From: JACVRW01 sp963835705
GTDB taxonomy: Bacteria > Actinomycetota > Thermoleophilia > Solirubrobacterales > Thermoleophilaceae
Assembly: GCA_963835705.1 (NCBI GenBank)
Contig: CAWIGR010000012.1
Span: 62,001-126,000, forward strand
Reading direction: 5' to 3'
DNA: 64,000 nucleotides
The translations under genes were made by a program, and so were the position numbers. Below are positions 42,809-50,442 of this stretch, in pieces. Positions within the stretch are counted from its first letter, which is position 1. Every line of letters starts with the position of its first letter. The notes beneath the pieces were generated by a model. It saw only the letters and a list, made by a program, of their open reading frames with translations. It had not been told where the DNA came from and made no database searches.

Positions 42809-43918
42809 TCAGAGCCCGAGCGTCTTGGCGATGATGTTCTTCTGGATCTCCGACGTGCCGCCGTAGATCGTCCCGACCACGGCCGAGCGCAGGTAGCGCT
42901 CCATCGGGTACTCGGTGGCGTAGCCGTAGCCGCCCATGATCTGCACGCCCTCGAGCGCGCAGCGCTTCGCCAGCTCGGTCGCGGCGAGCTTGGCCATCGA
43001 GGCCTCCCGGGGCAGCATCCGGCTCGGGTCCTCGTCGGTCAGCGAGGCCACCCAGCGCACCAGCAGCCGCACCTGGGCGATCTCCGTGGCCAGCTCGGCG
43101 AACTTGTGCGAGATCGCCTGGAAGCTTCCGATCGGGCGGCCGAACTGGTGGCGCTCCTTGGAGTAGGCGAGCGCGTCGTCGAAGGCACGCTGCGCCAGGC
43201 CCAGCGAGGTGGCGGCCAGGATCGTCCGCTCGTAGTTGAGCCCCGCCATCAGCTGCGTCCAGCCGCCGCCCTCGGCACCCAGCAGCGCCTCCTCGGGCAC
43301 GCGCACCCCGTCGAGGTGGAGCTCGTTGGTCTCCTCGCCCCCGAGCGTGGGGATCGGGGTGATGGTGAGGCCGTCGGCGTCGCGCGGCACCAGGATCATC
43401 GACATGTCCTCGTGGCGGCCGCCCTCGCCGGTGCGGCAGACGATCAGCGTGTGGCTCGCCCGGTGGGCGTAGGAGCACCACATCTTCGCCCCCTCGAGCA
43501 CGTAGCCGCCGTTCTCGCGACGCGCCTTCGTCTTCAGGTTCGCCACGTCCGAGCCCGCCTCCGGCTCCGACATGGCGATCGCCAGGGTGCCGCCCTCCAC
43601 CACCCGCCCCAACAGGTCGCGCTTCTGCTCCTCGCTTCCGAAGCGGTTGAGCGCGCCGACCACGATCAGCGTCACGCCGTAGCCGCCCACCGGGATGCGC
43701 CCGCGGGCGACCTCCTCGAGGAAGAGCGTGGCGTCCACGAAGCTGCCGCCCGAGCCGCCGTACTCCTCCGGGATCTGCAGCCCGTACCAGCCCAGCTCGC
43801 CCATGCGGGCGGCCACCTCGGGCGAGTGGCCGTCGTGCTCGGGCGACCCGAAGCGCTCGCGCGACGCGAAGTCGCGGATCGCCTCGACGAAGGCCTCCTG
43901 CTCGTGGCTGAGCTTCAC
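42809..43918 (-). CDS. Acyl-CoA dehydrogenase
   Basis: 369 residues from GTG 43918 (GTGA overlap). Flavoprotein fold: EEYGGSGGSFVDATLFLEEV, the FAD/substrate loop AIAMSEPEAGSDVANLKTKA, ERHQFGRPIGSFQAISHKFA and the C-terminal GGYGYATEYPMERYLRSAVV, then GGTSEIQKNIIAKTLGL. It oxidises an acyl-CoA at the alpha-beta bond. Paired with a second acyl-CoA dehydrogenase upstream; such adjacent pairs are common in actinobacterial steroid and branched-acyl catabolism, where they form heteromers. Confidence 0.93.
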   Translation of the reverse strand: MKLSHEQEAFVEAIRDFASRERFGSPEHDGHSPEVAARMGELGWYGLQIPEEYGGSGGSFVDATLFLEEVARGRIPVGGYGVTLIVVGALNRFGSEEQKRDLLGRVVEGGTLAIAMSEPEAGSDVANLKTKARRENGGYVLEGAKMWCSYAHRASHTLIVCRTGEGGRHEDMSMILVPRDADGLTITPIPTLGGEETNELHLDGVRVPEEALLGAEGGGWTQLMAGLNYERTILAATSLGLAQRAFDDALAYSKERHQFGRPIGSFQAISHKFAELATEIAQVRLLVRWVASLTDEDPSRMLPREASMAKLAATELAKRCALEGVQIMGGYGYATEYPMERYLRSAVVGTIYGGTSEIQKNIIAKTLGL

Positions 43919-45195
43919 GCCTTCACGGGGGCTGCGCGCCCGGCCGGGCCGGGCGCTTGCGCAACGGACGGCTCGCGAGGCTTGAAGCGGTTCAGCTCCC
44001 GCACCGCGATCACCATCTTGTGGACCTCGTCCGGCCCGTCGGCGATCCGCAGCCAGCGGCCCTGGCGCCACATCGCTGCGAGCGGCGTGTCGTCGGACAT
44101 CCCGAGCGCCCCGTGCACCTGCATGGCACGGTCGAGCACGCGCTGGTGCATCTGCGCCGCGATCACCTTGATCATCGAGATGTCCTGGCGCGCGGCGCGC
44201 TTGCCCTCGGTGTCCATCCTCCAGGCCGCGTGCAGCACCATCAGGCGGGCCGAGTCGATCTCCATGCGCGACTTGGCGATGAAGTCCTGCACGAACTGCT
44301 TCTCGGCCAGCGGCCCGCCGAACGAGCTGCGGTCGTGCGCGCGCCGGCACATCAGCTCGAAGGCGCGCTCGGCGGAGCCGATCGCCCGCATGCAGTGGTG
44401 GATGCGTCCCGGGCCGAGCCGGTCCTGCGCGATCGCGAAGCCCGCGCCGCGCTCGCCGAGCAGGCTGTCGGCGGGCACGCGACAGTCCTCGTAGAGCACC
44501 TCCCAGTGGCCCGGGCCCTCGTCGTGGCCCATCACGGGCACCGGGCGCACGCCGGTGAAGCCGGGGTTGTCGATCGGGACGAGGATCATGCTGGCCCGCT
44601 TGTGGGGCGGGGCGTCGGGGTCCGTGACGACCATGGCGATCGCCACCGCGGCGCCGTTGTAGCCCGACGTGAACCACTTGTGGCCGTTGACGACCCACTC
44701 GCCTGTGCCCGACTGGGTATCGCCCTCGAGCTCGGCGCTCGCGGCGAGCCCGGTCGGGTCCGAGCCGCTCGTCTCGGGCTCGGTCATCGAGAAGCAGGAG
44801 CGGATCGCGCCGTCGAGCAGCGGCTGCAGCCAGCGCTCGCGCTGCTCCTCGGTGCCGTGCTCGGCGAGGATCTCCATGTTGCCTGTGTCCGGCGCCGAGC
44901 AGTTGAAGACCATCGGCGCCACCGCGCTGCGGCCCATCTGCTCGCAGAGCATCCCGTACTCCCAGTTGGTGAGCCCGGGGCCGAAGCGCTCGTCCGGCAT
45001 GAACAGGTTCCAGAGCCCATCGTCCCTGGCGCGCTCGCGCAGCTCGGCCAGGATCGCCGGGTAGGGAACCCCGGGGGCGACCTCGCGGTCGAGCGCCTCC
45101 ATCGCCTCGCGCTCGACTGGGTCCACGTGCTCTTCCGTGAACTCGCGCACGCGGTCGAGCAGGGCGGCGACGCGGTCGGACGGGGCGAAGTCCAT
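43915..45195 (-). CDS. Acyl-CoA dehydrogenase (long form)
   Basis: 426 residues. FAD-binding SCFSMTEPETSGSDPTGLAA, GEWVVNGHKWFTSGYNGAAV, the helical domain IHHCMRAIGSAERAFELMCR, and the C-terminal MQVHGALGMSDDTPLAAMWR then RIADGPDEVHKMVIAVREL. This is the FadE-type form resembling ACAD10/11-like and isobutyryl-CoA dehydrogenases. It ends in overlap with the second dehydrogenase. No thiolase or hydratase is adjacent. It is divergent from a truncated SgcJ-like gene. Confidence 0.92.
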   Translation of the reverse strand: MDFAPSDRVAALLDRVREFTEEHVDPVEREAMEALDREVAPGVPYPAILAELRERARDDGLWNLFMPDERFGPGLTNWEYGMLCEQMGRSAVAPMVFNCSAPDTGNMEILAEHGTEEQRERWLQPLLDGAIRSCFSMTEPETSGSDPTGLAASAELEGDTQSGTGEWVVNGHKWFTSGYNGAAVAIAMVVTDPDAPPHKRASMILVPIDNPGFTGVRPVPVMGHDEGPGHWEVLYEDCRVPADSLLGERGAGFAIAQDRLGPGRIHHCMRAIGSAERAFELMCRRAHDRSSFGGPLAEKQFVQDFIAKSRMEIDSARLMVLHAAWRMDTEGKRAARQDISMIKVIAAQMHQRVLDRAMQVHGALGMSDDTPLAAMWRQGRWLRIADGPDEVHKMVIAVRELNRFKPREPSVAQAPGPAGRAAPVKA

Positions 45196-45225
45196 TGGCG
45201 GCGAAGCCTACCGGGACGTGCTTCC

Positions 45226-45435
45226 ATGGCGAGCATCGGTCCCGACCCGCAATCTGCCGCGCGCGACCTGTACGCGCGCCTCATCGAGGCCTGGAACGGG
45301 TACGACGCCCGCACCTTCGGCGGCCTGTTCGCCGCGGACGGTGTCTCGATCGGCTTCGACGGGAGCCAGGCGGTCGGCGACGGGGTCGGCGAGCACCTCG
45401 AGGCCGTGTTCGCCGATCACCGGACCGCCCCCTAG
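45226..45435 (+). pseudogene. Truncated SgcJ/SnoaL-like protein
   Basis: 69 residues starting MASIGPDPQSAARDLYARLI, then EAWNGYDARTFGGLFAADGV and HLEAVFADHRTAP before a TAG. The match to the SgcJ/EcaC NTF2-fold family covers only its first half; the beta-sheet half of a normal 130-residue protein is gone, and the next gene begins within 30 nt. Probably the stump of a deletion. Confidence 0.65.
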
Positions 45436-45455
45436 CGAGACGATCCGCTAGGTCG

Positions 45456-45950
45456 CTAACCGCCGCCCTGCAGCACCCACGCCAGCAGCGCCACGCCGGC
45501 TCCCCCGATGCCGATCACCGCGAGGAGCTTCACGAGGCCCGGGCCGGCGGCGCCGGCGGCCGGCGGCGCCAGGTCCGCCTGGTGGAGCAGCTCGCGCGCG
45601 GCTTCGCTGCCGGCCTCGGGCACGAGCACGTCGCGCGGGCCGGCGGCGAGGAAATCGGGCACGTCGAAGCCGGCCGTGCGGCGGAGCATGCTCGGGATCC
45701 CCTCCTCGAGCAGAAGGCCCTGGATCAGCTCGGCCTCGGCCTGGTTGCGCCCGCCCGCCACGCGCACCAGCCTGCCTTCGGTGTAGCGCGGCTCGATCTT
45801 CCGGGCGCGGCCGTGTGCCTCGCTGAGCGGCTCGTCGAGCGGCTCGCGGTCCGGCTGCACCAGCGGCATGCCGCAGCGGGAGCAGAACGAGCGGCTCCCG
45901 TGGCCGTGATCGAGCCCGCACGAGGGGCAGACGAGCTCAGTCGACGTCAA
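45456..45950 (-). CDS. Zinc-ribbon plus DUF2007-like membrane protein
   Basis: 164 residues from TTG 45950, with GGAGGAGGAG ideally placed upstream. An N-terminal zinc ribbon (CPSCGLDHGHGSRSFCSRCG) is followed by a DUF2007-like putative signal-transducing domain (RLVRVAGGRNQAEAELIQGL, LLEEGIPSMLRRTAG, DVLVPEAGSEAARELL) and one C-terminal TM segment (LVKLLAVIGIGGAGVALLAW). The start codon lies inside the end of the upstream JAMM protease gene, so the two are co-translated. Function unknown. Confidence 0.8.
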   Translation of the reverse strand: MTSTELVCPSCGLDHGHGSRSFCSRCGMPLVQPDREPLDEPLSEAHGRARKIEPRYTEGRLVRVAGGRNQAEAELIQGLLLEEGIPSMLRRTAGFDVPDFLAAGPRDVLVPEAGSEAARELLHQADLAPPAAGAAGPGLVKLLAVIGIGGAGVALLAWVLQGGG

Positions 45951-46320
45951 TCGGCTCCTCCTCCACGGCACCGTCGGCGATGCGCCAGGCGCGCACGGTC
46001 GGCTCCCCGTCGAGCGAGACGATCCAGTAGGTCCAGCCGGGGTAGTGCGCCAGGTTGATGTCGGTCTGAGACGGCTCCGCGGGACTGCGCGGATGCGAGT
46101 GGTAGATCGCGACGCCGTAGCCCGCGTCGTCGAGCTCGTTGGCCGCGAAGAGGCTGCGGTGGTCGAGCTCGTAGCCGTACGGCGACTTGCGCTCGTTGAC
46201 CGCGCGGAACACCCCCTCGACCGAGCCGTCCCGCAGGCCCATGTAGCCGCAGCACTCGTTGGGCGACTCCGCGCGTGCGTGCGCGACGAGCTCGTCCCAG
46301 TGCGCGCGCGAGATCCTCAC
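45937..46320 (-). CDS. mec: JAMM/MPN+ metalloprotease (Mec-type, M67 family)
   Basis: 127 residues from GTG 46320. The full JAMM motif is visible: catalytic Glu in ESPNECCGYMGL and the zinc site IYHSHPRSPAEPSQTD (HxHx7SxxD). In Mycobacterium tuberculosis the homologue Mec releases cysteine from CysO-cysteine; related QbsD enzymes trim the C-terminus of sulfur-carrier proteins. cysM, cysO and moeZ homologues lie within 6 kb, which supports the Mec role. Divergent from a ferritin-like gene. Confidence 0.9.
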   Translation of the reverse strand: MRISRAHWDELVAHARAESPNECCGYMGLRDGSVEGVFRAVNERKSPYGYELDHRSLFAANELDDAGYGVAIYHSHPRSPAEPSQTDINLAHYPGWTYWIVSLDGEPTVRAWRIADGAVEEEPIDVD

Positions 46321-46335
46321 CGTACGAAGGCTAGT

Positions 46336-46890
46336 GTGCGCCGGGTGCCTCCTCGGCTGACAAGGCGCGCGGCGCTCGGGGGCGCCGCCGCGGTCACGCT
46401 CGCCTCCTGCGGCGGTGGTGATCCGGCTCCCGCGGACGGTCCCGGGGCCGGCTCGGGGGCGGCGGCGCTCGCCTCGCTCGCCGCGTTCGAGCACGCCGCG
46501 GCGGTCGCGTGGGGGGCGATCGGCGAACGTCTGCGGGGCGAGGCGCGCGGCTACGCGCGCACGATCCGCGCGCGCGAGGAGCGCCACGTGGAGCGGATCT
46601 CGGCGCTGATCCGTGACCTCGGCGGCCAGCCGCCGCAGGGGCGCCCGCCGGAGGAGTACGCGTCGCAGTTCCCCCTGATGCGCGACGAGGACGAGGCGCT
46701 GCGGTTTGCCGCCGACCTGGAGGAGCAGCTGGTGCGCGGGCACCTGGACGCGCTGCAGACGCTGCCCCGGGAGGAGCAGCGCCACGCGGTGGCGGAGATC
46801 GCCGCGGAGGAGGCAGAGGACCTCGCTGTGGTGTTCGCCGTGAGCGGCGAGCCCGCGGCACAGCTCCCGTTCGTGACGGGCATGCAGTGA
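46336..46890 (+). CDS. Tat/lipoprotein-type ferritin-like protein
   Basis: 184 residues from GTG 46336. A twin-Arg-like leader (RRVPPRLTRRAALGG) and a lipobox (AAVTLASC) predict export and lipid anchoring. The mature part is a four-helix ferritin-like bundle: AAFEHAAAVAWGAIGERL, EERHVERISALI (ExxH), DLEEQLVRGHLDALQTLP, and a fourth helix AAEEAEDLAVVF in which the usual ExxH His is replaced. Coupled by GTGA overlap to a second ferritin-like gene. Confidence 0.82.
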   Translation: MRRVPPRLTRRAALGGAAAVTLASCGGGDPAPADGPGAGSGAAALASLAAFEHAAAVAWGAIGERLRGEARGYARTIRAREERHVERISALIRDLGGQPPQGRPPEEYASQFPLMRDEDEALRFAADLEEQLVRGHLDALQTLPREEQRHAVAEIAAEEAEDLAVVFAVSGEPAAQLPFVTGMQ

Positions 46891-47387
46891 GGGGCGAAGC
46901 CGGGACTCGGCGGCGAGCGCTTGCGCTTGGCCTGGGCGGAGCGCTTGTCCTCGCGAGGCCGGCCGCCGCCCAGCCCTCCGACGCCGACCAGCTCGAGCGG
47001 CTGCTCGCCCTCGAACACCGGCTCCTGTCGCTCTACGAGGCCGGCCTCGAGCGAGACGCGATCGAGCCGGAGCTCGGCGAGACGCTCCTCGAACACGAGC
47101 GCGAGCATGTTCGCGGGCTCGAGATGGCGCTTTCAGGCCGCGGCCGCCGCTCGCCGCGGGCCAGCGTTCCCCCGCCGCGCGTGGGCACCGCCTTCGCGAG
47201 CCGTCCCGCGTTCGCCCGCTTCGCTATCGACCTCGAGACCCAGGCCGTCCGCGCCTACCAGGAGGTGCTGGCCACGATGCGGAACACCCGGCTCCTCCTG
47301 CCGCTCGGGTCGATCATGACCTCGGGCGCGCAGCACGTCGTGGCCCTGCGGCAGGAGGCCGGGGAGATCCTCCTGGCACCCGCCTGA
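46887..47387 (+). CDS. Exported ferritin-like protein
   Basis: 166 residues. Tat-type leader (GTRRRALALGLGGALVLARP, then AAA) followed by a ferritin-like bundle: LLALEHRLLSLYEAGLERDA, LLEHEREHVRGLEMAL (ExxH), AIDLETQAVRAYQEVLA, and a fourth helix with SGAQHVVALRQ, where the Glu of the last ExxH is missing but the His is kept. Complementary ligand loss relative to the upstream protein suggests a heterodimer. Followed 28 nt on by tatA. Confidence 0.82.
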   Translation: MRGEAGTRRRALALGLGGALVLARPAAAQPSDADQLERLLALEHRLLSLYEAGLERDAIEPELGETLLEHEREHVRGLEMALSGRGRRSPRASVPPPRVGTAFASRPAFARFAIDLETQAVRAYQEVLATMRNTRLLLPLGSIMTSGAQHVVALRQEAGEILLAPA

Positions 47388-47402
47388 CGCGCCGGCGTGT
47401 AC

Positions 47403-47408
47403 TAGCCT
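47403..47408 (+). promoter_or_regulatory. -10-like box TAGCCT before tatA, leaderless geometry
   Basis: TAGCCT ends 7 nt before the tatA ATG (spacer GAACGGC) and no ribosome-binding site is present. The same TAGCCTGAA string occurs before the SCO1 gene (53542). Confidence 0.5.
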
Positions 47409-47415
47409 GAACGGC

Positions 47416-47625
47416 ATGCTCGCCTTCATCTCGGCGCCCGGGCCGCTCGAGCTCCTGGTGATCCTGGGGATCGCGCTCATCGTGCTCGGCCCGAAGAAGC
47501 TGCCCGAGGCGGCCCGCTCGGTGGGGCGCGGGATGCGCGAGTTCAAGGAGACGCTGCAGGGCGCGAACGACTACGACGACGACGACCTCGACGAGGACCG
47601 CCCCAAGGCCAAGCCGGTCCCGTAG
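47416..47625 (+). CDS. tatA: Sec-independent translocase subunit TatA/TatE
   Basis: 69 residues. Single TM helix (PLELLVILGIALIVLGPKKL), the hinge LGPKKLPEAARSVGRGMREF with the conserved amphipathic helix, and a very acidic tail (DYDDDDLDEDR). TatA forms the pore of twin-arginine export. It follows two ferritin-like proteins with Tat-like leaders, though its own promoter element suggests separate transcription. Confidence 0.94.
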   Translation: MLAFISAPGPLELLVILGIALIVLGPKKLPEAARSVGRGMREFKETLQGANDYDDDDLDEDRPKAKPVP

Positions 47626-47643
47626 CCGGGCGCGATAACCGTC

Positions 47644-47707
47644 GCATATCGGCGTCCTCGGCCCTCGGCTTGCCCAGCAAGCCTTCGGGCCTGCGTCCTT
47701 GATCTGC
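47644..47707 (+). repeat. Structured intergenic motif, copy 3 (after tatA)
   Basis: Plus-strand reading: outer stem GCATATC/GATCTGC (one mismatch), left loop strand GGCGTCCTCGG, inner stem CCC/GGG plus GGCTTGC/GCAAGCC, right loop strand CCTGCGTCCTT. It begins 19 nt after the tatA stop. Both stems differ completely in sequence from copies 1 and 2, yet the loop strands are kept. Confidence 0.78.
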
Positions 47708-47725
47708 TCGGTTCTCGCGCCCGGA

Positions 47726-48703
47726 CTACCAGAAAGAGCCGGTTTCGAGGACGCCCTCGGCCTCGAGCTGCTCGATCGACTTCGAGTAGACGCCCGAGCT
47801 GAGGTACTTCCAGCCGTCGTCCGGGGCGACGAAGACGACGTTGCCGTCGTCCAGCTCGTTCGCCATCCGGACCGCGATCGCTGCGATCGCCCCGCTCGAC
47901 ACGCCCAGGAAGAGGCCCTCCTCGTCGAGCAGGCGCTTGGTCCAGAGGATCGAGTCGCGGTTCGACACGAAGATCTTCCGGTCGAGCAGCGACAGGTCGA
48001 GGATCGGCGGGATGTAGCCGTCCTCGAGTGAGCGCAGGCCCTGGACGAGCTCGCCCTGGAGCGGCTCGGCGGCCACGATGAGCGTCTCGTCGTTCTCCTC
48101 CTTGAGCCGGCGGGCGTTCCCCATCAGCGTCCCGCCGGTGCCGAGGCCACCCACGAAGGCGGTCACCTCGTCCAGCTCCTCGAGGATCTCGACCGCGGTG
48201 CCGTTGTAGTGCGCGTCCGGGTTCGCCTGGTTCCCGTACTGGTAGGGCATGTAGTACGAGGAGTCGGCCTCGGCCATCTCGAGCGCCTTGGCCACCGCGC
48301 CGTTGGAGCCCTGCTCGCCGGGCGAGTACTCGATCTCGGCGCCGTACATGCGCAGCAGCTGGGTCCGCTCCGCGGTGACGTTGTCCGGCATCACGACCTT
48401 GAGCGGGTAGCCCTTGCGCGAGCAGATCATCGCCAGCGAGATCCCGGTGTTGCCCGAGGTGGGCTCGAGGATCGTCTGGCCGGGTGCGATCAGCCCGTCC
48501 TCCTCGGCGCGCTCGATCAGCGAGCGCGCGACGCGGTCCTTGACCGACCCGGTCGGGTTGTAGCTCTCGAGCTTGGCGTAGATGCGCACGCCGGGCTTGG
48601 GGCTGAGCCGGCGCAACTCGACCAGCGGCGTATTGCCGATCGCCTGGACGATGTCGCCGTACTTGCCCCCGCAAGGCCGGGTGTCGAGACCTGGCTCGAA
48701 CAC
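47726..48703 (-). CDS. cysM: CysM-type cysteine synthase (CysO-thiocarboxylate-dependent)
   Basis: 325 residues from GTG 48703. PLP fold-type II enzyme: IVQAIGNTPLVELRRLSPKP, the PLP lysine in NPTGSVKDRVARSLIE, EPTSGNTGISLAM, YQYGNQANPDAHYNGT, GGLGTGGTLMG, and the CysM-like C-terminus DDGWKYLSSGVYSKSIE. It resembles mycobacterial CysM, which uses O-phosphoserine and CysO-thiocarboxylate, more than CysK. The Arg of the EPRYGE loop in the mycobacterial enzyme is Leu here (EPLQGE), so the substrate should be checked. TACACT lies 7 nt upstream of the GTG. Confidence 0.88.
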   Translation of the reverse strand: MFEPGLDTRPCGGKYGDIVQAIGNTPLVELRRLSPKPGVRIYAKLESYNPTGSVKDRVARSLIERAEEDGLIAPGQTILEPTSGNTGISLAMICSRKGYPLKVVMPDNVTAERTQLLRMYGAEIEYSPGEQGSNGAVAKALEMAEADSSYYMPYQYGNQANPDAHYNGTAVEILEELDEVTAFVGGLGTGGTLMGNARRLKEENDETLIVAAEPLQGELVQGLRSLEDGYIPPILDLSLLDRKIFVSNRDSILWTKRLLDEEGLFLGVSSGAIAAIAVRMANELDDGNVVFVAPDDGWKYLSSGVYSKSIEQLEAEGVLETGSFW

Positions 48704-48716
48704 TTCAGAAAGTGTA
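48704..48716 (-). promoter_or_regulatory. cysM promoter element TACACT-TTCTGAA
   Basis: On the minus strand TACACT (48711-48716) is followed by TTCTGAA and then the GTG start, a leaderless arrangement. The string CTTTCTGAAGT recurs exactly in front of moeZ (51628-51643), with TATCCT as the -10 box. Confidence 0.5.
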
Positions 48717-48746
48717 GTACGGTGCCGCGCCGTGTTGGAGGGGAAC

Positions 48747-49814
48747 GTGCTCCTGACCGGGTACCCCGGCTTCATCGGCCGCCGCCTGGCCGACCGCCTC
48801 GTGGAGCGCGGCGCCCGGGTGACCGCTCTCGTGGAGCCTCGCATGGCCACCGCCGCGCACGAGGCCTCGGGCGGCCGGGTGGAGGTTGTCGAGGGCGACA
48901 TCGCGCAAAGAAGGCTCGGCCTGGCCGACGCCGCCTGGGACCGCCTGACCGCCGAGGTTCGCCACGTCTTCCACCTCGCCGCCGTGTACGACCTGAGCGT
49001 GCCGCTCGAGCTCGCTCAGCGCGTGAACGTGGACGGCACCGGCAACGTGCTCGAGCTCTGCCGCGCCTGCGAGGGACTGGAGCGGCTCAACTACGTCAGC
49101 ACGGCGTACGTGGCGGGGGTGCGCCGCGGGATCGTCTACGAGCACGAGCTCACGCTCGGGCAGGACTTCAAGAACCACTACGAGTCGACCAAGTTCCAGG
49201 CCGAGGTGTGGGTGCGCCAGGAGCTCGACCGCGTGCCGACCACGATCTACCGGCCGGCGATCGTCGTCGGGGACTCGCGCACCGGCGAGACCCAGAAGTT
49301 CGACGGCCCGTACTTCCTGCTGCGGGTGATCTCCTTCGCCGAGCGGCACGGCCTGCCGATTCCCCAGTTCGGGCGCTCGAACGCGCCATTCAACGTCGTC
49401 CCGGTGGACTTCGTGGTCGACGCCATGCTCGCCGGCGCGCGCGAGCCGGCCGCGGTCGGCCAGACCTTCCACCTTGTCGACCCCGAGCCGGTCACCGCGG
49501 CGGAGCTGCTGCGGATCCTCGCCGGCGAGTACGCGGCCCGCGCGCCGAGCTACCGGCTCCCGTCGCGCGCGGTGCAGGCCGCCCTGCGCGCGCCCGCCGT
49601 GCGGGAGGCGTTCGGCGGCGCGCCGCGGGAGTCGATCCGCTACCTGAACCACCCGGTCCGCTTCGACGTGCGCCGCGCCTCCGACGTGCTGGGCGGCGAC
49701 GCCGGCCTACGCGTTCCGCGCTTCGCGGAGTACGCGCCCGCGCTGGTGCGCTTCTTCCGCGAGCACGAGCACGACCCGGCCTATTCCGTCAGGACCGTGT
49801 CGTCGTGGGAGTAG
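48747..49814 (+). CDS. Extended SDR / fatty-acyl reductase-like NAD(P)-binding protein
   Basis: 355 residues from GTG 48747, preceded by GGAGGGG. Extended short-chain dehydrogenase: VLLTGYPGFIGRRLADRLVE, VFHLAAVYDLSVPLELAQRV, NVDGTGNVLELCR, the catalytic YESTKFQAE (YxxxK) and RPAIVVGDSRTGE. The pattern resembles male-sterility-type NAD-binding domains (thioester reductases, fatty acyl reductases). The substrate is unknown. It overlaps the next gene tail-to-tail by 34 bp. Confidence 0.87.
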   Translation: MLLTGYPGFIGRRLADRLVERGARVTALVEPRMATAAHEASGGRVEVVEGDIAQRRLGLADAAWDRLTAEVRHVFHLAAVYDLSVPLELAQRVNVDGTGNVLELCRACEGLERLNYVSTAYVAGVRRGIVYEHELTLGQDFKNHYESTKFQAEVWVRQELDRVPTTIYRPAIVVGDSRTGETQKFDGPYFLLRVISFAERHGLPIPQFGRSNAPFNVVPVDFVVDAMLAGAREPAAVGQTFHLVDPEPVTAAELLRILAGEYAARAPSYRLPSRAVQAALRAPAVREAFGGAPRESIRYLNHPVRFDVRRASDVLGGDAGLRVPRFAEYAPALVRFFREHEHDPAYSVRTVSSWE

Positions 49815-50143
49815 GCCGGTGCGCAGCAGCATAGGAACCGCAGCGGCTCGTCGCCGGTGGCCCACACCTTGTGGCGGATGCCCGGGGCGATGACGACGGC
49901 GTCGCCGGCGCGGATCTCGCACTCGTCGGTGGCGAGCCGCATGCGCCCGCTGCCCTGCGTGAAGAAGTAGATCTCCTCGGTTTCCCGGTGGAAGTGCTCG
50001 ACGGTCTCGCCGCCGGGCCGGACCGTCGCCTCGGCGAGGCTCTGGTTGAGCGTCGTACCGACGGCCCTGCCGGCGATCTCGCGGATCTGCGAGCCGTCGA
50101 GTGTCGTGAACGGCTCGACCTCGTGAAGGTTGTCGATTCGCAC
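49781..50143 (-). CDS. Cupin-domain protein
   Basis: 120 residues. Cupin motifs are intact: GGETVEHFHRETEEIYFFTQ (HxH-x4-E) and GDAVVIAPGIRHKVWATGDE (second His). Small single-domain cupins act as isomerases, epimerases, dioxygenases or sensors. It sits 10 nt after the cysO stop on the same strand, so it may be the last gene of a moeZ-cysO-cupin transcript; a cysteine-dioxygenase-like role would be tempting but is not supported by specific residues. Confidence 0.85.
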   Translation of the reverse strand: MRIDNLHEVEPFTTLDGSQIREIAGRAVGTTLNQSLAEATVRPGGETVEHFHRETEEIYFFTQGSGRMRLATDECEIRAGDAVVIAPGIRHKVWATGDEPLRFLCCCAPAYSHDDTVLTE

Positions 50144-50153
50144 AGCCGTCAGG

Positions 50154-50429
50154 CTACGCGCCGCCGGCCATCGCCGGCAGGATCACGATCGTGTCGCCCT
50201 CGGTCACGTCGGTGTCGAGGCCGTCCAGCACCCGCACGTCCTCGTCGTTCAGGTAGACGTTGACGTAGCGGTTCAGGTCCCCGTCCTCGGAGAACAGCTG
50301 CGATTCGGTGGCCGGGTGCTGCTCGGCGAGCGAGCGCAGCACCTCGCCGACGTTGCCGCCCGAGCCATCGACCTGCTTGGCGCCGCCCACGGACGAGCGC
50401 AGCACGGGTGGGATCTTGATGACGCTCAC
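50154..50429 (-). CDS. cysO: CysO/ThiS-like sulfur-carrier protein
   Basis: 91 residues. Ubiquitin-like beta-grasp: SVIKIPPVLRSSVGGAKQVD, LFSEDGDLNRYVNVYLNDED, VTEGDTIVILPAMAGGA. The NRYVNVYLND and TILPAxAGG pattern is that of mycobacterial CysO. The protein ends GGA rather than GG, so one residue must be removed before the Gly carboxylate can be adenylated. MoeZ, encoded 13 nt upstream, would activate and thiolate it; CysM would use the thiocarboxylate; Mec would release cysteine. Confidence 0.92.
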   Translation of the reverse strand: MSVIKIPPVLRSSVGGAKQVDGSGGNVGEVLRSLAEQHPATESQLFSEDGDLNRYVNVYLNDEDVRVLDGLDTDVTEGDTIVILPAMAGGA

Positions 50430-50442
50430 TGCGGTGAGCAGG

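Noticed and set aside
42035..44494. 819-codon plus-strand frame
   Set aside because: Antisense to two certain acyl-CoA dehydrogenases and off-frame over the HExxH gene; Arg/Ser-rich low complexity.
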